Source of the DNA: an uncultured Sphingomonas sp.
GTDB lineage: Bacteria; Pseudomonadota; Alphaproteobacteria; Sphingomonadales; Sphingomonadaceae
DNA: 64,000 nt
NCBI RefSeq assembly: GCF_913777625.1
Contig: NZ_CAJYTI010000003.1
Location: 88,404 to 152,403, forward strand
Direction of reading: 5' to 3'
The notes under the pieces are model-generated. The model had not been told where the DNA came from and searched no databases. It saw nothing but the letters and a program-made list of their open reading frames with translations. Below, in pieces: positions 18,553 to 27,051 of this stretch. Every line of letters starts with the position of its first letter. Positions within the stretch are counted from its first letter, which is position 1. A program made the translations under genes and the position numbers.

Positions 18553-18760
18553 CACCTGCACTCCCTGTACACCGGCGGATGCAGGCCTCCCCTGGTCGCG
18601 CGCGAGTATGCGCACGGCACTGGCCGTTCCGCCAATTCAATCCAACCTGCCTGCCACCGCCACCAGGTCCCCCTGCGACTACTGGCAGCAAGTACCGGTA
18701 TATCCCGGTTGCCTGAACCCGAGCTTGCAAAAGCGCACGGGTCGTTTCGGTATGCACCGC

Positions 18761-18788
18761 TATTTAGGCCAGCGTTCCGCAACGTCAA
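18761..18788 (-). promoter_or_regulatory. Sigma-70-type promoter for the gene at 18187-18552
   Basis: On the minus strand: -35 TTGACG (18783-18788) and -10 TAAATA (18761-18766), separated by 16 bases. Both hexamers are near consensus, which is striking in such GC-rich DNA. Confidence 0.55.
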
Positions 18789-18797
18789 GCCAAAATC

Positions 18798-18811
18798 GTA
18801 CTGCACAGTAC
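18798..18811. promoter_or_regulatory. Perfect 14-base dyad, possible operator
   Basis: GTACTG-CA-CAGTAC is a perfect inverted repeat ending 10 bases upstream of the -35 box of the minus-strand promoter, a usual place for an activator. It is followed on the plus strand by TCTTTT, so a weak terminator is the alternative. Confidence 0.4.
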
Positions 18812-18864
18812 TCTTTTAACCACCCCCCTCGATCGGGGGGCGAACATCGCGCATAACTGCCTGC

Positions 18865-20355
18865 ATGAACGAGCTTTCCCGCCGCTCGCTGCTTGCCGGG
18901 TGCGCCGCCGCGATGGCCCTGCCACGTCCTGTTCGCGCCGCCGAAACATCCACCGAAGAGCGGCTACGCGCCGTGCTGGAGCATGCAGTACAGGATCGGG
19001 CAGGCGCGCTTGCACAGCTTTCCGGCTTCGACCCGGCGACACTCCCGCTGCCGCTGCGGCTCGACCTGTTGACGGCGCGGTCCGGACTGGCGATCGATGT
19101 CGAGCTGGGCCGGCGCTTTCCGTTCGGTCGCGCGGGCCGCAGCCCCTATCTGGTCACGCCGGGCAGCGGCGCCTGGGCGAAGGCCGACGCCCCCGCCGAG
19201 ACGGTGCTGCGCGAAACCGAGGCGCTGCGTGCCGATGCCGCCCGCGGCGTTCGCCTGCCCGCCGACCTGCTTGGCCGGACGATTGCGGCGGTCGAAACCG
19301 CCCAGGCGGCGGCGCAGGACTCCCGCGCTGCGGCGCTGGCCGACCAGGCGGCGATACTGCGCGCACAGGCGAGCGACGCACCACGTGTCGGCGTCTCGCA
19401 TCTGCCCGGTGGCGAAGACTATTTCGCGCTCCTCCTGCGGCGGACGACCGGGGACGACATCCTGCCCGCCCGCCTTCACGAGCGACTGGTGCGCGAGCAG
19501 GCGCGTACCCTTGCCCGTGCCGACCGGCTGTTCGCGCAAATCGGCCAGCGACATGGCAGCGTCGGCGCGCGCTATTCGGCGCTCTGGCGAGACTCCCGCT
19601 TTCTCTATCCGGACGATGATGCCGGCCGGGACGCGGCCGTGGCAGACATGAACCGGGCGCTGGCCGCCGTTCTGCCGGACCTCCCGGCATGGTTCGGGCC
19701 GCTTCCGCCCGAGGTCCTGAGCGCCCGCGCCGCGCGCATGCCGGCCGCGGAAGCGGCAGCGGGCAAGCAGGGCTATCGCACGGTACCCGATCGCGAACGT
19801 CCCGGCCGCTACATCGTCGATCTCAAGGACATCCGCCGCCGCCCGCGCTGGACCTTGCCGGCCGTGGTCCATCACGAGTTGCTGCCCGGCCATATGGTGC
19901 AGTTGCCGCTCGAAACACGGGCCGCCCCGCATCCGCTGCGGATCGACTATGCCGCGTCCTTCGTCGAGGGCTGGGCGATCTATGCCGAGCAGCGCGCTGC
20001 CTCGGCAGGCCTGTATCGCGGCGATCCGCACGGCGAACTCGGCTATTGTCATTGGCGGCTGTTCCGCATCGAGCGCGCATTGGCCGATCTGGGCATCCAT
20101 CTGCATGGCTGGAGCCTCGACACGGCGCTGGCCCACTGGCGCGAGACGATGGGCGAGCCCGCCTATTTTGCTCCCTTCGCCACCGACCTCGATCGCATCG
20201 CCCTCGAGCCCGCCGCCCGTGCTGCCGAAGCCGCGGCATGGCTGGCGATCGAAGACCTTTCGCGCGGGCGTGCGCCGATCCCGTTTCATCGGGCGCTACT
20301 TCGCCATGGACGGGCGCGCACGGATCAGCTGGCCTCCCTGACCCGCGCGGCATGA
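18865..20355 (+). CDS. DUF885-family metallopeptidase-like protein, Tat-exported
   Basis: 496 residues. The N-terminus MNELSRRSLLAGCAAAMA is a twin-arginine signal. The body matches DUF885: 'PGRYIVDLKDI ... WTLPAVVHHELLPGHMVQL' holds the family HExxPGH-type zinc motif, with 'FVEGWAIYAEQ' as the downstream glutamate helix of gluzincin-like peptidases, and 'YFAPFATDLDRIALEPAARAAE' near the end. It probably acts as a periplasmic zinc peptidase; the substrate is unknown. No clear ribosome site precedes ATG 18865, but this start gives the complete Tat signal. It is convergent with nothing and followed 93 bases later by a small secreted protein. Confidence 0.85.
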   Translation: MNELSRRSLLAGCAAAMALPRPVRAAETSTEERLRAVLEHAVQDRAGALAQLSGFDPATLPLPLRLDLLTARSGLAIDVELGRRFPFGRAGRSPYLVTPGSGAWAKADAPAETVLRETEALRADAARGVRLPADLLGRTIAAVETAQAAAQDSRAAALADQAAILRAQASDAPRVGVSHLPGGEDYFALLLRRTTGDDILPARLHERLVREQARTLARADRLFAQIGQRHGSVGARYSALWRDSRFLYPDDDAGRDAAVADMNRALAAVLPDLPAWFGPLPPEVLSARAARMPAAEAAAGKQGYRTVPDRERPGRYIVDLKDIRRRPRWTLPAVVHHELLPGHMVQLPLETRAAPHPLRIDYAASFVEGWAIYAEQRAASAGLYRGDPHGELGYCHWRLFRIERALADLGIHLHGWSLDTALAHWRETMGEPAYFAPFATDLDRIALEPAARAAEAAAWLAIEDLSRGRAPIPFHRALLRHGRARTDQLASLTRAA

Positions 20356-20448
20356 GATGAAGATGAACCCGGGCCTACGATCCGGTTCAGCCTAGCGAAG
20401 CCGCGACTCGACTAGCGTTTGTCCATCAAAGTTTGAGAGGACAGGCCC

Positions 20449-20721
20449 ATGAAACTGCTTCACCTTTTCGCCATCGCCAGTGTTGCGGCCACCGGCTTGA
20501 CGGGCGCGACCGCCGCCCAGGCCCAGGACTGGGGCTATCGCGACCATCACGAGCGGCGCTGGGAACGCCATGAACGCGCCGAACGCTGGGCACGCCACCA
20601 TCGCTGGGAGCGCGAGCGCCATCATGGCTGGGATCGTGGCCATGGCTATGGGTACCGCGATCGCCCTGTCTGCTGGGAGGAATGGCGTCACGGGCGGCCG
20701 GTGCAGGTCTGCCGCCGCTGA
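20449..20721 (+). CDS. Small periplasmic His/Arg/Trp-rich protein
   Basis: 90 residues with a signal peptide (cleaved near AAQAQ, about residue 26). The mature 64 residues are extraordinarily rich in His, Arg, Trp, Glu and Gly (repeated WERHER/ERWARHHRWERERHH units), ending in a segment with two cysteines ('RPVCWEEWRHGRPVQVCRR'). Similar short, secreted, repeat-like proteins are common in alphaproteobacteria and usually have no assigned function; metal or polyanion binding would fit the composition. GAGAGG precedes ATG 20449 by 8 bases. It is convergent with the kinase-like gene, 4 bases apart. Confidence 0.78.
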   Translation: MKLLHLFAIASVAATGLTGATAAQAQDWGYRDHHERRWERHERAERWARHHRWERERHHGWDRGHGYGYRDRPVCWEEWRHGRPVQVCRR

Positions 20722-20725
20722 TCGT

Positions 20726-22150
20726 TCAGGGAGCGCCCGCCGGAGGAGACGGGCGCTCCACTCCCTCGCGCAGGGGCAGCATCAGCACGAACCGGGCGCC
20801 CTGCCCCGGTGCGCTGTCGACGGTGAGATCCCCGCCCATCGCGCGCGCCAGCCGGCGCGCGATATACAGGCCCAGGCCGCTGCCGCCGGGTTCCGTCGGG
20901 TCGACCCGCGCGAACTTCTCGAAGATGCGGGCCTGCTCGTCGGCCGCGATCCCCTTGCCCTGATCTGCGACGATCACGCAGGCGGTATCGCCATCGCGCT
21001 CCCCCCGCACCCAGACCGTACCGCCCCGATCGCTATAGCGGATCGCATTGCCTATCAGATTGACGAGGATCTGCAGCGTTCGACGGAATTCTGCGCGGAT
21101 CGGCAGCTTCACCTCGGGCTCGGGTGCCTGGATCCGCACGCCGGCCTCGGCGGCCTGCAAGCCGAACAGGCCGGCCGCACGCCGCGCGACATCGGCCAGA
21201 TCGATGGCCTCGGGCGTGGTGACGAAATCGGCATGGTCGATGGCATGAAGCTCGACGAGATCCTGCACCAGCCCCAGCAGGTGCCGCCCTGCCGCGGCGA
21301 TGTCGGTGGCATAGGCCGCATAATCGCCGCGGATCGGCCCTTCGGTTTGCGCGCCGATCGACTCGGCGTTGGCGATGATCCGGGCGAGCGGCGCACGCAG
21401 CGCGCGTTCGAGCCGCTTGCCGAAGTCCCGCGGAAAGCCGCCGGTGGCGCTTCCGCGGCTTGGCGAGGCCTCGTTGCTTGCATCGGGTACCGGGTCGAGC
21501 AATTGCGCTGCGCCGACGAACCCGGCGAAGCGGCCGGCAGGATCGCTGCGCGGCCTCGCTTCCAGCCGCACCATCCGACCCGTGCCACGGAGCTCCGCAT
21601 GTTGCCCGTCGAAGCGCGCGCGTGCGGCAATGGCGGAGTGGATCGGCAGTTGCCCCGCTTCGTCCCGCGCCAGCGCGAAAAGGCGCGTGAGAGGCTGGCC
21701 GAGAAGCGCCCGCAGATCGAAACCGTGGTGCGACGCGATCTCCGGCGACAGAAAGGTCAGGCGCAGCGCCGCATCGGTTTCCCACAGCCAGTCGCTGCTC
21801 GCCCGCAGGAAGTCGCCGTCACGATCGGTCGCCCCCGCTGGTCGCCAGGCCGGGCGCGACCGCCAGCCGCTGACCTCCAGCCGAACCCCGCCGCGCTCCG
21901 GCCCGGCCCGCACCCAGAGGTCCAGTTCCTCCTCGCCGTCCGCCGCGACCGCCGCTCGCGACACCGCAATGCCGAGCCGGTGGGCAAGCGCCGCAATCGC
22001 CGCCACCCCCGGCAGGGCAAGCGGCGCGCCGATACCGCCGCCGGCGCGATCGTTGAGCGCACGCAGCCGCGGCTCGGCATCGACCAGCCGCCCTTCCGCA
22101 TCCAGCCGCGCGATCGCGAGCGGAACCACCGGATCGAGCGAGCGCGTCAA
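20726..22150 (-). CDS. Histidine-kinase-like sensor protein with Arg in place of the phospho-histidine
   Basis: 474 residues, soluble. It has an N-terminal PAS-like region and a second PAS domain (about 114-215, FLRASSDWLWETDAALRLTFLSPEI), a DHp-like helix pair from about 243, and a complete HATPase domain: N box NLIGNAIRYS, G1 DQGKGI, F box IFEKFAR, G2 GGSGLGLYIARR. In the DHp helix the H-box reads FGKRLERALRAPLARI, so Arg249 occupies the position of the phospho-accepting His; flanking LR.PL residues are kept. It is thus a probable pseudokinase or ATP-gated regulator. The start is TTG (22148-22150), overlapping the stop of the upstream DUF2336 gene as TTGA, so translation is coupled. Confidence 0.85.
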   Translation of the reverse strand: MTRSLDPVVPLAIARLDAEGRLVDAEPRLRALNDRAGGGIGAPLALPGVAAIAALAHRLGIAVSRAAVAADGEEELDLWVRAGPERGGVRLEVSGWRSRPAWRPAGATDRDGDFLRASSDWLWETDAALRLTFLSPEIASHHGFDLRALLGQPLTRLFALARDEAGQLPIHSAIAARARFDGQHAELRGTGRMVRLEARPRSDPAGRFAGFVGAAQLLDPVPDASNEASPSRGSATGGFPRDFGKRLERALRAPLARIIANAESIGAQTEGPIRGDYAAYATDIAAAGRHLLGLVQDLVELHAIDHADFVTTPEAIDLADVARRAAGLFGLQAAEAGVRIQAPEPEVKLPIRAEFRRTLQILVNLIGNAIRYSDRGGTVWVRGERDGDTACVIVADQGKGIAADEQARIFEKFARVDPTEPGGSGLGLYIARRLARAMGGDLTVDSAPGQGARFVLMLPLREGVERPSPPAGAP

Positions 22151-23217
22151 GGTATTGCCGCTCGCGCACCGCCGATCGCACTGCGCGCTGCGCGATAGTC
22201 GGCATCGAGCCGCAGCCGCGCGAGAAGATCGCGGCCGGCCCCGAAATCCTGCGCATCCAGGGCATCGAGCGCATCGACCAGCGCCGGAAGATCACGGCCG
22301 GGATCGGCGTCGCACAGCAGGAAGCCGATCTGCGCGAGCGAATCGCGGGGGATCGCAAGGGCATGCAGCACCAGCAGCAGCCGCTCGGCGCCGGGATCGA
22401 GCACCAGCGCGCGTGCGTCCGCAAAGGCGATCCCGCCCGCCTGGGCAATCAGGGCGAGGAAGAGGGGCAACCGCCGATCGGCCAGGGCTTCCACCAGCAT
22501 CGCCGCACGCTCGCGCGGGGCCGGCGCGAGCAGCGCCACCAGTTGGCACGAAGCCGCTTCGGGCTGGTCCTGCGCGCGCTGCTCGAACCGCGCATGTTCG
22601 GCGGCGACGGCAGCACAGAGTGCCTCGTCGAGTGCCACGCCGGCCAGGGTTCCCGCTTGTTCGCGCATGGCAGCGGCAACCCACCAAAGCAGCTGGCGAT
22701 GCAAGTCCCGTGGCAACTGCCAATGTCCCGCTTCAGGACTGCGCGCGCTGCTTTCCGCGACCATCAGCGAGCGCGCCGCCCCTGCCAGCGCCTCGACCGG
22801 GTGCTCGGCGAGCCGCCCGAGCAGGCTCGGCCGCGCCGGATCGCGCGGGGCATGGTGCGGCAGCCCCTGAGCGAGCTGATCAAGCCGCACCTGCGCCAGC
22901 ACCTCGCCCACCAGCGCGGCGTCGGCCGCCAGCCCCGCGCGCCGCAGCAGCGGCAGCGTCGGCCCTATGCCGGGGAACCCGAGCGGCGCGACGGCGTACA
23001 GCAGGCCCGCTTCGATCGAGGTGATGATGCTCTCGATCCGCAGTGCGATGCCGCTGCGGGTCCGTTCGTCCAGCCGCAGCGCCTCGGGGATCGCGAAGTC
23101 GCGGGCGGTCGCATCGCGCAGCGCATCGGCATGCGTTTCCGCCGCCGCGGCACGCGCGGCGAGGTCCAGTACCGCGCTGGGTCGCACCCCACGCGGATCG
23201 GATGCATTCTGCGCCAT
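22147..23217 (-). CDS. DUF2336 domain protein
   Basis: 356 residues, no membrane span, helix-rich and Ala/Leu-rich like other DUF2336 proteins of sphingomonads and rhizobia ('LAGDLGT'-type repeats are absent, but the pattern of HEAT-like helical pairs such as 'LLGRLAEHPVEALAGAARSLMVAES' and the long helical tail fits). Function unknown. It lies 34 bases after the nucleotidyltransferase-like gene and overlaps the start of the kinase-like gene by 4 bases, so it probably works with that protein. The ATG at 23217 has no alternative start nearby. Confidence 0.78.
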   Translation of the reverse strand: MAQNASDPRGVRPSAVLDLAARAAAAETHADALRDATARDFAIPEALRLDERTRSGIALRIESIITSIEAGLLYAVAPLGFPGIGPTLPLLRRAGLAADAALVGEVLAQVRLDQLAQGLPHHAPRDPARPSLLGRLAEHPVEALAGAARSLMVAESSARSPEAGHWQLPRDLHRQLLWWVAAAMREQAGTLAGVALDEALCAAVAAEHARFEQRAQDQPEAASCQLVALLAPAPRERAAMLVEALADRRLPLFLALIAQAGGIAFADARALVLDPGAERLLLVLHALAIPRDSLAQIGFLLCDADPGRDLPALVDALDALDAQDFGAGRDLLARLRLDADYRAARSAIGGARAAIP

Positions 23218-23251
23218 CGGCCCTGTCTAACCGACAGGGCTTAAGCCCAGC

Positions 23252-24445
23252 CTAAGACTTGTCGCGAAGCCCTTCGATTGCCGCCGTTAATGTCGCCAGC
23301 GCATAGAGCGTCACGGCACCCAGCCCGAGCGTCGCATGGCCGAACAACGCAAAGGGAGAAAAGACCAGCAATTGCCCCGCGGCATTGGCCCACCAGCGGC
23401 GGCGAAGCACCGGCACCCGCTCGACCAGCAATTGCAAGGCGATCCCGCCGCCGGCGAGGAGCAGCGGCACACCGGTACCGATCGCCCGGAACTCGCGCCA
23501 GCCGACCGCCGTCAGCAGCAGACCGAGCAGCACCAAAACCGCCAACTCAGTCTTGCGCGCACGAATTTCCTCGCCGCGCAGGGCCGCGTGCGATGCGGCC
23601 GTTGCGAAGCTCAGCGTCGCGAACAGCGCCACCAATGCGCCGACGCCCTCCCAGCCGGCGAGAATGGTAAGCAGCGCAGCGACCGACACCACAGCGCCCA
23701 GCACCAGCGCCGCCCAGTCCGGCACCTCCCGCGCCATCAGCTGCGGGAGCACGAAGCGCGCGGTGCGGGTGAACACCCAGCGATCGGCCCAGATCGTGCG
23801 GCGATCGCTCAATGCCGCCAGCACCGCGTCGTTGCGGGTGGCAAGCCCCTCCCCGCTGCGTTCGACGGCATGGCCGGCACGCGCCCATCCCGGCGCCAAC
23901 GACACCTGTAGTGCCCCCGATTGCGCCGCTACGCGCAGCAGCGCAGACTGGAAATCATAGTCCTCGGGCATGTTCGCGATTTGGGCAAGATGGCGCGTCT
24001 CGATCCGGGCGATGCCGGCCCAGCAATGGCGCATGTCCAGCCGCTCGATCGCGGCGGGCGACTCGGCATCGTCGGTAACGAGCAGCGCCGCGTGCGGCTC
24101 GGCCGCCATGCGCTCCATCACTGGATCGATCGTGACGAGGCCATCCGCCAGCACCAGCACATCGGCGTCGCGCAGCACCTTCTCCGCGGCTTCCTCGGCC
24201 GATCGGACGATGTCGACCTTCAGCTGCCCGCGCCCCGCCCGCTCGATCGCTGCGAGGAACTGCGGGGTCACCTTGCCCACCGCGACCAGCACCTGCTCCG
24301 CGCCGATTCCCGCGAGCAGGCGAATCTGGTATTCGAGCAGGGTCATGCCGCCGAACGGCAGGCTGGCGACCAGCGTGCCGGGCCGATCCTGCGCTTCCTC
24401 GACCGCAAAGATCAGGCCGCAGAGCGCGCGTTCGGGTGCCACCAT
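23252..24445 (-). CDS. Nucleotidyltransferase-like domain fused to a C-terminal membrane domain
   Basis: 397 residues. The first 220 show the layout of sugar-phosphate/MobA-like nucleotidyltransferases: 'FGGMTLLEYQIRLLAGIGAEQVLVAVGKV', 'DADVLVLADGLVTIDP' in the place of the metal-binding motif, and 'DRRTIWADRWVF'. The glycine-rich LAAGxGxRM nucleotide loop is missing, so catalysis is doubtful. From about residue 225 there are about five or six membrane spans (ALVLGAVVSVAALLTILAG, LLFATLSFATA, LAVLVLLGLLLTAVG, VPLLLAGGGIALQLLV and others). The CDP-alcohol phosphotransferase motif of DIPP synthase fusions is absent. ATG 24445 has GGAGGG 5 bases upstream; ATG 24457, overlapping the namZ stop (TGATG), is the alternative. 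Confidence 0.75.
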   Translation of the reverse strand: MVAPERALCGLIFAVEEAQDRPGTLVASLPFGGMTLLEYQIRLLAGIGAEQVLVAVGKVTPQFLAAIERAGRGQLKVDIVRSAEEAAEKVLRDADVLVLADGLVTIDPVMERMAAEPHAALLVTDDAESPAAIERLDMRHCWAGIARIETRHLAQIANMPEDYDFQSALLRVAAQSGALQVSLAPGWARAGHAVERSGEGLATRNDAVLAALSDRRTIWADRWVFTRTARFVLPQLMAREVPDWAALVLGAVVSVAALLTILAGWEGVGALVALFATLSFATAASHAALRGEEIRARKTELAVLVLLGLLLTAVGWREFRAIGTGVPLLLAGGGIALQLLVERVPVLRRRWWANAAGQLLVFSPFALFGHATLGLGAVTLYALATLTAAIEGLRDKS

Positions 24446-24456
24446 CGTGCCCTCCA

Positions 24457-25653
24457 TCAGTAGAGCAGGTGCGGCTGGCGAACGGAAGTCCAGGCGGATT
24501 CGTCCGGCAGGGTGATCGCGTCGAGATCGGCAGGCGTCGCGGCGGCATCGTCGACCCATTCGCGCAGGCCAGGGCCGCCGTTGATCACGTCGATCGCCAG
24601 CTTGTCGAACACATATTCGTAGGGGAAGTCGCGCCAGAGCGCATAGTCGGGAGTAAGCGCGCGGATCGCCTTGAAGCCGAGCGCCTGCATCCGCCACGGG
24701 CGGAACGCGGCATGGTCATAGGCCGGCCCCTCGGCATGGAGAAACACGCCGGCGCAGAGCTGGCCGACATGCTTGTGGAAGGTCGGCTGGAACCACATGT
24801 CGCGCAGGGTGCAGCCGATCAGCCATTCGGGGGCAAGGCGCTGCATCTCGGCGATCACCGCCCGCGCATCCAGATCGGGCGCGCCGAACAGCTCGAGCGG
24901 GCGGGTGGTGCCGCGGCCTTCGGAAAGCATCGTGCCTTCGAGCATCACCGTGCCGGCATAGGCGCGCGCCATGTTGACGTTGGCGGCATTGGGGCTCGGG
25001 TTGATCCAGGGGCGCTCAGCAGGCCAGCCGTACCCAGGCCCCGCCTCGGGCTGCCAGCCCTGCATCGCGATGACGCGATATTCGACGTCGAGGCCATAGT
25101 GCGCGATGAACCAGTGGCCGAGCTCGCCCAGCGTCATGCCGTGGCGCATCGGCATCGGCCCGGCACCCACGAAGCTTTCCCAACCCGGCAGCAGCGTCAG
25201 CCCCTCGACCGGGCGACCGGCGGGATTGGGGCGATCGAGCACCCATACCGCCTTGCCATGCTTGGCGGCGGCTTCGAGCACGTAGAGCAGCGTCGTCACA
25301 AAGGTATAGATGCGGCAGCCGACGTCCTGCAGGTCGACCAGCATCACGTCGAACGTGTCCATCGACGCTTCGGTCGGGCGTCGGACCTCACCGTAGAGGC
25401 TGAACACGGGGACGCCGTACTGCGGATCGGTAAAGTCCGGCGACTCCATCATATTGTCCTGCAGGTCGCCGCGGACGCCGTGCTGGGGGCCGAACACCGC
25501 CGAAATGTTGACGCCGGCGGTGACCAGCGCGTCCAAACTGTGCGTGAGGTCCGCCGTCACCGAGGCGGGATGCGCGAGCAGCGCGACGCGCTTGCCCTGC
25601 AGGGGGGCGCGGAGGTCGGGTTCGGCGAGGAGGCGATCGATTCCGAAAAGCAT
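24457..25653 (-). CDS. namZ: Exo-beta-N-acetylmuramidase NamZ (DUF1343 family)
   Basis: 398 residues. Family signatures are 'KRVALLAHPASV' (residues 22-33), 'VFGPQHGVRGDLQDNM', 'DVMLVDLQDVGCRIYTF', 'VLDRPNPAG', and 'EGTMLSEGRGTTRPLELFGAPDL'. NamZ proteins remove terminal MurNAc from peptidoglycan fragments. The start ATG 25653 lies one base after the stop of the upstream DOMON-like gene. No signal peptide is visible at this start, so the enzyme may act in the cytoplasm on imported muropeptides, unlike the secreted enzyme of Bacillus; that is inference. MurNAc could then be taken up by the AmgK/MurU route encoded about 35 kb downstream. The next gene starts within or just after its stop. Confidence 0.88.
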   Translation of the reverse strand: MLFGIDRLLAEPDLRAPLQGKRVALLAHPASVTADLTHSLDALVTAGVNISAVFGPQHGVRGDLQDNMMESPDFTDPQYGVPVFSLYGEVRRPTEASMDTFDVMLVDLQDVGCRIYTFVTTLLYVLEAAAKHGKAVWVLDRPNPAGRPVEGLTLLPGWESFVGAGPMPMRHGMTLGELGHWFIAHYGLDVEYRVIAMQGWQPEAGPGYGWPAERPWINPSPNAANVNMARAYAGTVMLEGTMLSEGRGTTRPLELFGAPDLDARAVIAEMQRLAPEWLIGCTLRDMWFQPTFHKHVGQLCAGVFLHAEGPAYDHAAFRPWRMQALGFKAIRALTPDYALWRDFPYEYVFDKLAIDVINGGPGLREWVDDAAATPADLDAITLPDESAWTSVRQPHLLY

Positions 25654-25654
25654 G

Positions 25655-26179
25655 TCAGTCTGCTGGCGGCAGTTGGGCGACAAAGCAATCGGGATCGTGG
25701 AAATCGGGCGCATCTCCGCCATGGCGCAGCGCCCAATAGGATTTGGTGCCGTCCGTCTCCTCGATCACCGCAGTGATGCCGAGACGCAGCGGGCCGGGGC
25801 CGATGCCGGGGAGAACGACGGAAAGGATCGTCTCGCCCTCGCGGGCCACCAGCTGGATCGCGGGCGGCTCGGGCATCGCCAGCGGCGCGACGCCTTCGCG
25901 CCGGGCCGCGAAGCCATAGGCAGCCCATTGCCCCGATGGCGCGAAGTTGAACTCGCGATAGGCCGCGTGGGCATCTGCGACGAACAGTTCGAGGCACGTC
26001 GTCTGCCACAGGCCGTCGGTGCGCACGGGCAACGCGCTTGCCGGGAGCAGCAAGGCGCCCGGCGCTGCGGCGACCGTATAGGTCAAGCGAAGCGCATCGC
26101 CGTCCCGCTGGATGACGCATTGGACGGACGACACGGACTTCGGCGGCATCGCGGGGTGCGACAGCAGGCAATAGCGCAT
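25655..26179 (-). CDS. DOMON-like (CBM9-type) domain protein
   Basis: 174 residues, cytosolic by lack of a signal peptide. The sequence 'LRLTYTVAAAPGALLLP', 'LWQTTCLELFVADAHAAYREFNFAPSGQWAAYGF' matches DOMON-like/CBM9 domains that bind sugars or cofactors and are often found beside NamZ (DUF1343) genes in sphingomonads. The ATG at 26179 begins MRYCLLSHPAMP. It is the first gene of the run DOMON-like, namZ, nucleotidyltransferase-like, DUF2336, kinase-like, spaced by -12 to +34 bases. A sugar-binding accessory of NamZ is plausible. Confidence 0.8.
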   Translation of the reverse strand: MRYCLLSHPAMPPKSVSSVQCVIQRDGDALRLTYTVAAAPGALLLPASALPVRTDGLWQTTCLELFVADAHAAYREFNFAPSGQWAAYGFAARREGVAPLAMPEPPAIQLVAREGETILSVVLPGIGPGPLRLGITAVIEETDGTKSYWALRHGGDAPDFHDPDCFVAQLPPAD

Positions 26180-26285
26180 CTCACCGCTCTAGCGTGGAAA
26201 CGGAGCCGTCGTCAGCATCGATCGATGCGCTTGCCCGCATCGAAAGGCCATGGCAGCGCAACAATTCCTCCATAGAGCTGCACCG

Positions 26286-27002
26286 ATGAAGTTTCTCCAC
26301 ACCTTCCACCTCGCCGCCTATTGCGACACGCTGCTGAGTTACACCCTCGCGCTGGTCCTCGGCGCGGCGATCGGCGCGGAGCGACAGTTCCGCCAGCGCA
26401 CCGCCGGCCTGCGGACCAATGCGCTGGTCGCGCTGGGATCCGCGGCGTTCGTCGATCTCGCCCAGCGCATCGCCGGCGATCTCGAGGCGGTGCGGGTGAT
26501 CTCCTATGTCGTCTCGGGCATCGGCTTTCTCGGCGCCGGCGTTATCATGAAGGAGGGCATGAACGTCCGCGGGCTCAACACCGCGGCGACCTTGTGGTGC
26601 TCGGCGGCGGTGGGTGCCTGCGCGGGCAGCGACATGGCGGCCGAGGCGGCGACACTCGCGATCTTCGTGATTGCCGGCAACACCCTGCTGCGCCCCATCG
26701 TCAACGCGATCAATCGCGTGCCGCTCGCCGGAGGGCAGGTTGAGGCGCATTATTTCGTCATGCTCACCACCGTCCCCGCCGAGGTCGACCGGCTGCGCGA
26801 CCTGCTGACCGACCACTTGGAACTGATGCGCTATCCGGTCGCCGAGATCGAGACGATCGAGCGCCCCGACGAGCGCATCGAGCTGCGCGCGCGTCTCGTT
26901 TCCACCGCAGCACTCGATGCCGAGCTGGACAGCATCATCGCCCATCTCGCCAAGCGCCACGACGTGCAGCACGCGAGCTGGGAACTGCAGACGCAGGACT
27001 GA
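26286..27002 (+). CDS. MgtC/SapB-family membrane protein
   Basis: 238 residues. The N-terminal half holds about four or five spans with the family motif block '[29 protein letters not shown]', '[20 protein letters not shown]', '[21 protein letters not shown]'; the C-terminal part is an ACT-like cytosolic domain. MgtC proteins modulate the F1Fo ATP synthase and survival in low magnesium or in hosts; SapB-type relatives may be transporters. ATG 26286 is used; ATG 26250 is an alternative with GAAAGG upstream. It is divergent from the DOMON-like gene and 49 bases before tyrS on the same strand. Confidence 0.87.
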   Translation: MKFLHTFHLAAYCDTLLSYTLALVLGAAIGAERQFRQRTAGLRTNALVALGSAAFVDLAQRIAGDLEAVRVISYVVSGIGFLGAGVIMKEGMNVRGLNTAATLWCSAAVGACAGSDMAAEAATLAIFVIAGNTLLRPIVNAINRVPLAGGQVEAHYFVMLTTVPAEVDRLRDLLTDHLELMRYPVAEIETIERPDERIELRARLVSTAALDAELDSIIAHLAKRHDVQHASWELQTQD

Positions 27003-27051
27003 GCGGCCGGGGATGACGTGGGCGCCGGCTTTGGCTATGCGCCCTCCCACT

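Larger units (their letters stand above)
18553..18864. other. Intergenic region with promoter and dyads
   Basis: 312 bases between two divergent genes. It holds a minus-strand promoter (18761-18788), a perfect 14-base dyad (18798-18811) and a second hairpin of six C and six G residues around TCGATC (18823-18840) just before the rightward gene. The roughly 200-base minus-strand leader between the promoter and ATG 18552 contains no obvious riboswitch that I can recognise. Confidence 0.6.

Noticed and set aside
18553..18757. Short frames in the leader of the gene at 18187
   Set aside because: They are rich in Arg and Gly without a good start signal, so I treat the stretch as untranslated leader.
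23252..24457. Bifunctional IPC transferase/DIPP synthase
   Set aside because: The domain layout is similar, but neither the glycine-rich nucleotidyltransferase loop nor the CDP-alcohol phosphotransferase motif is present.
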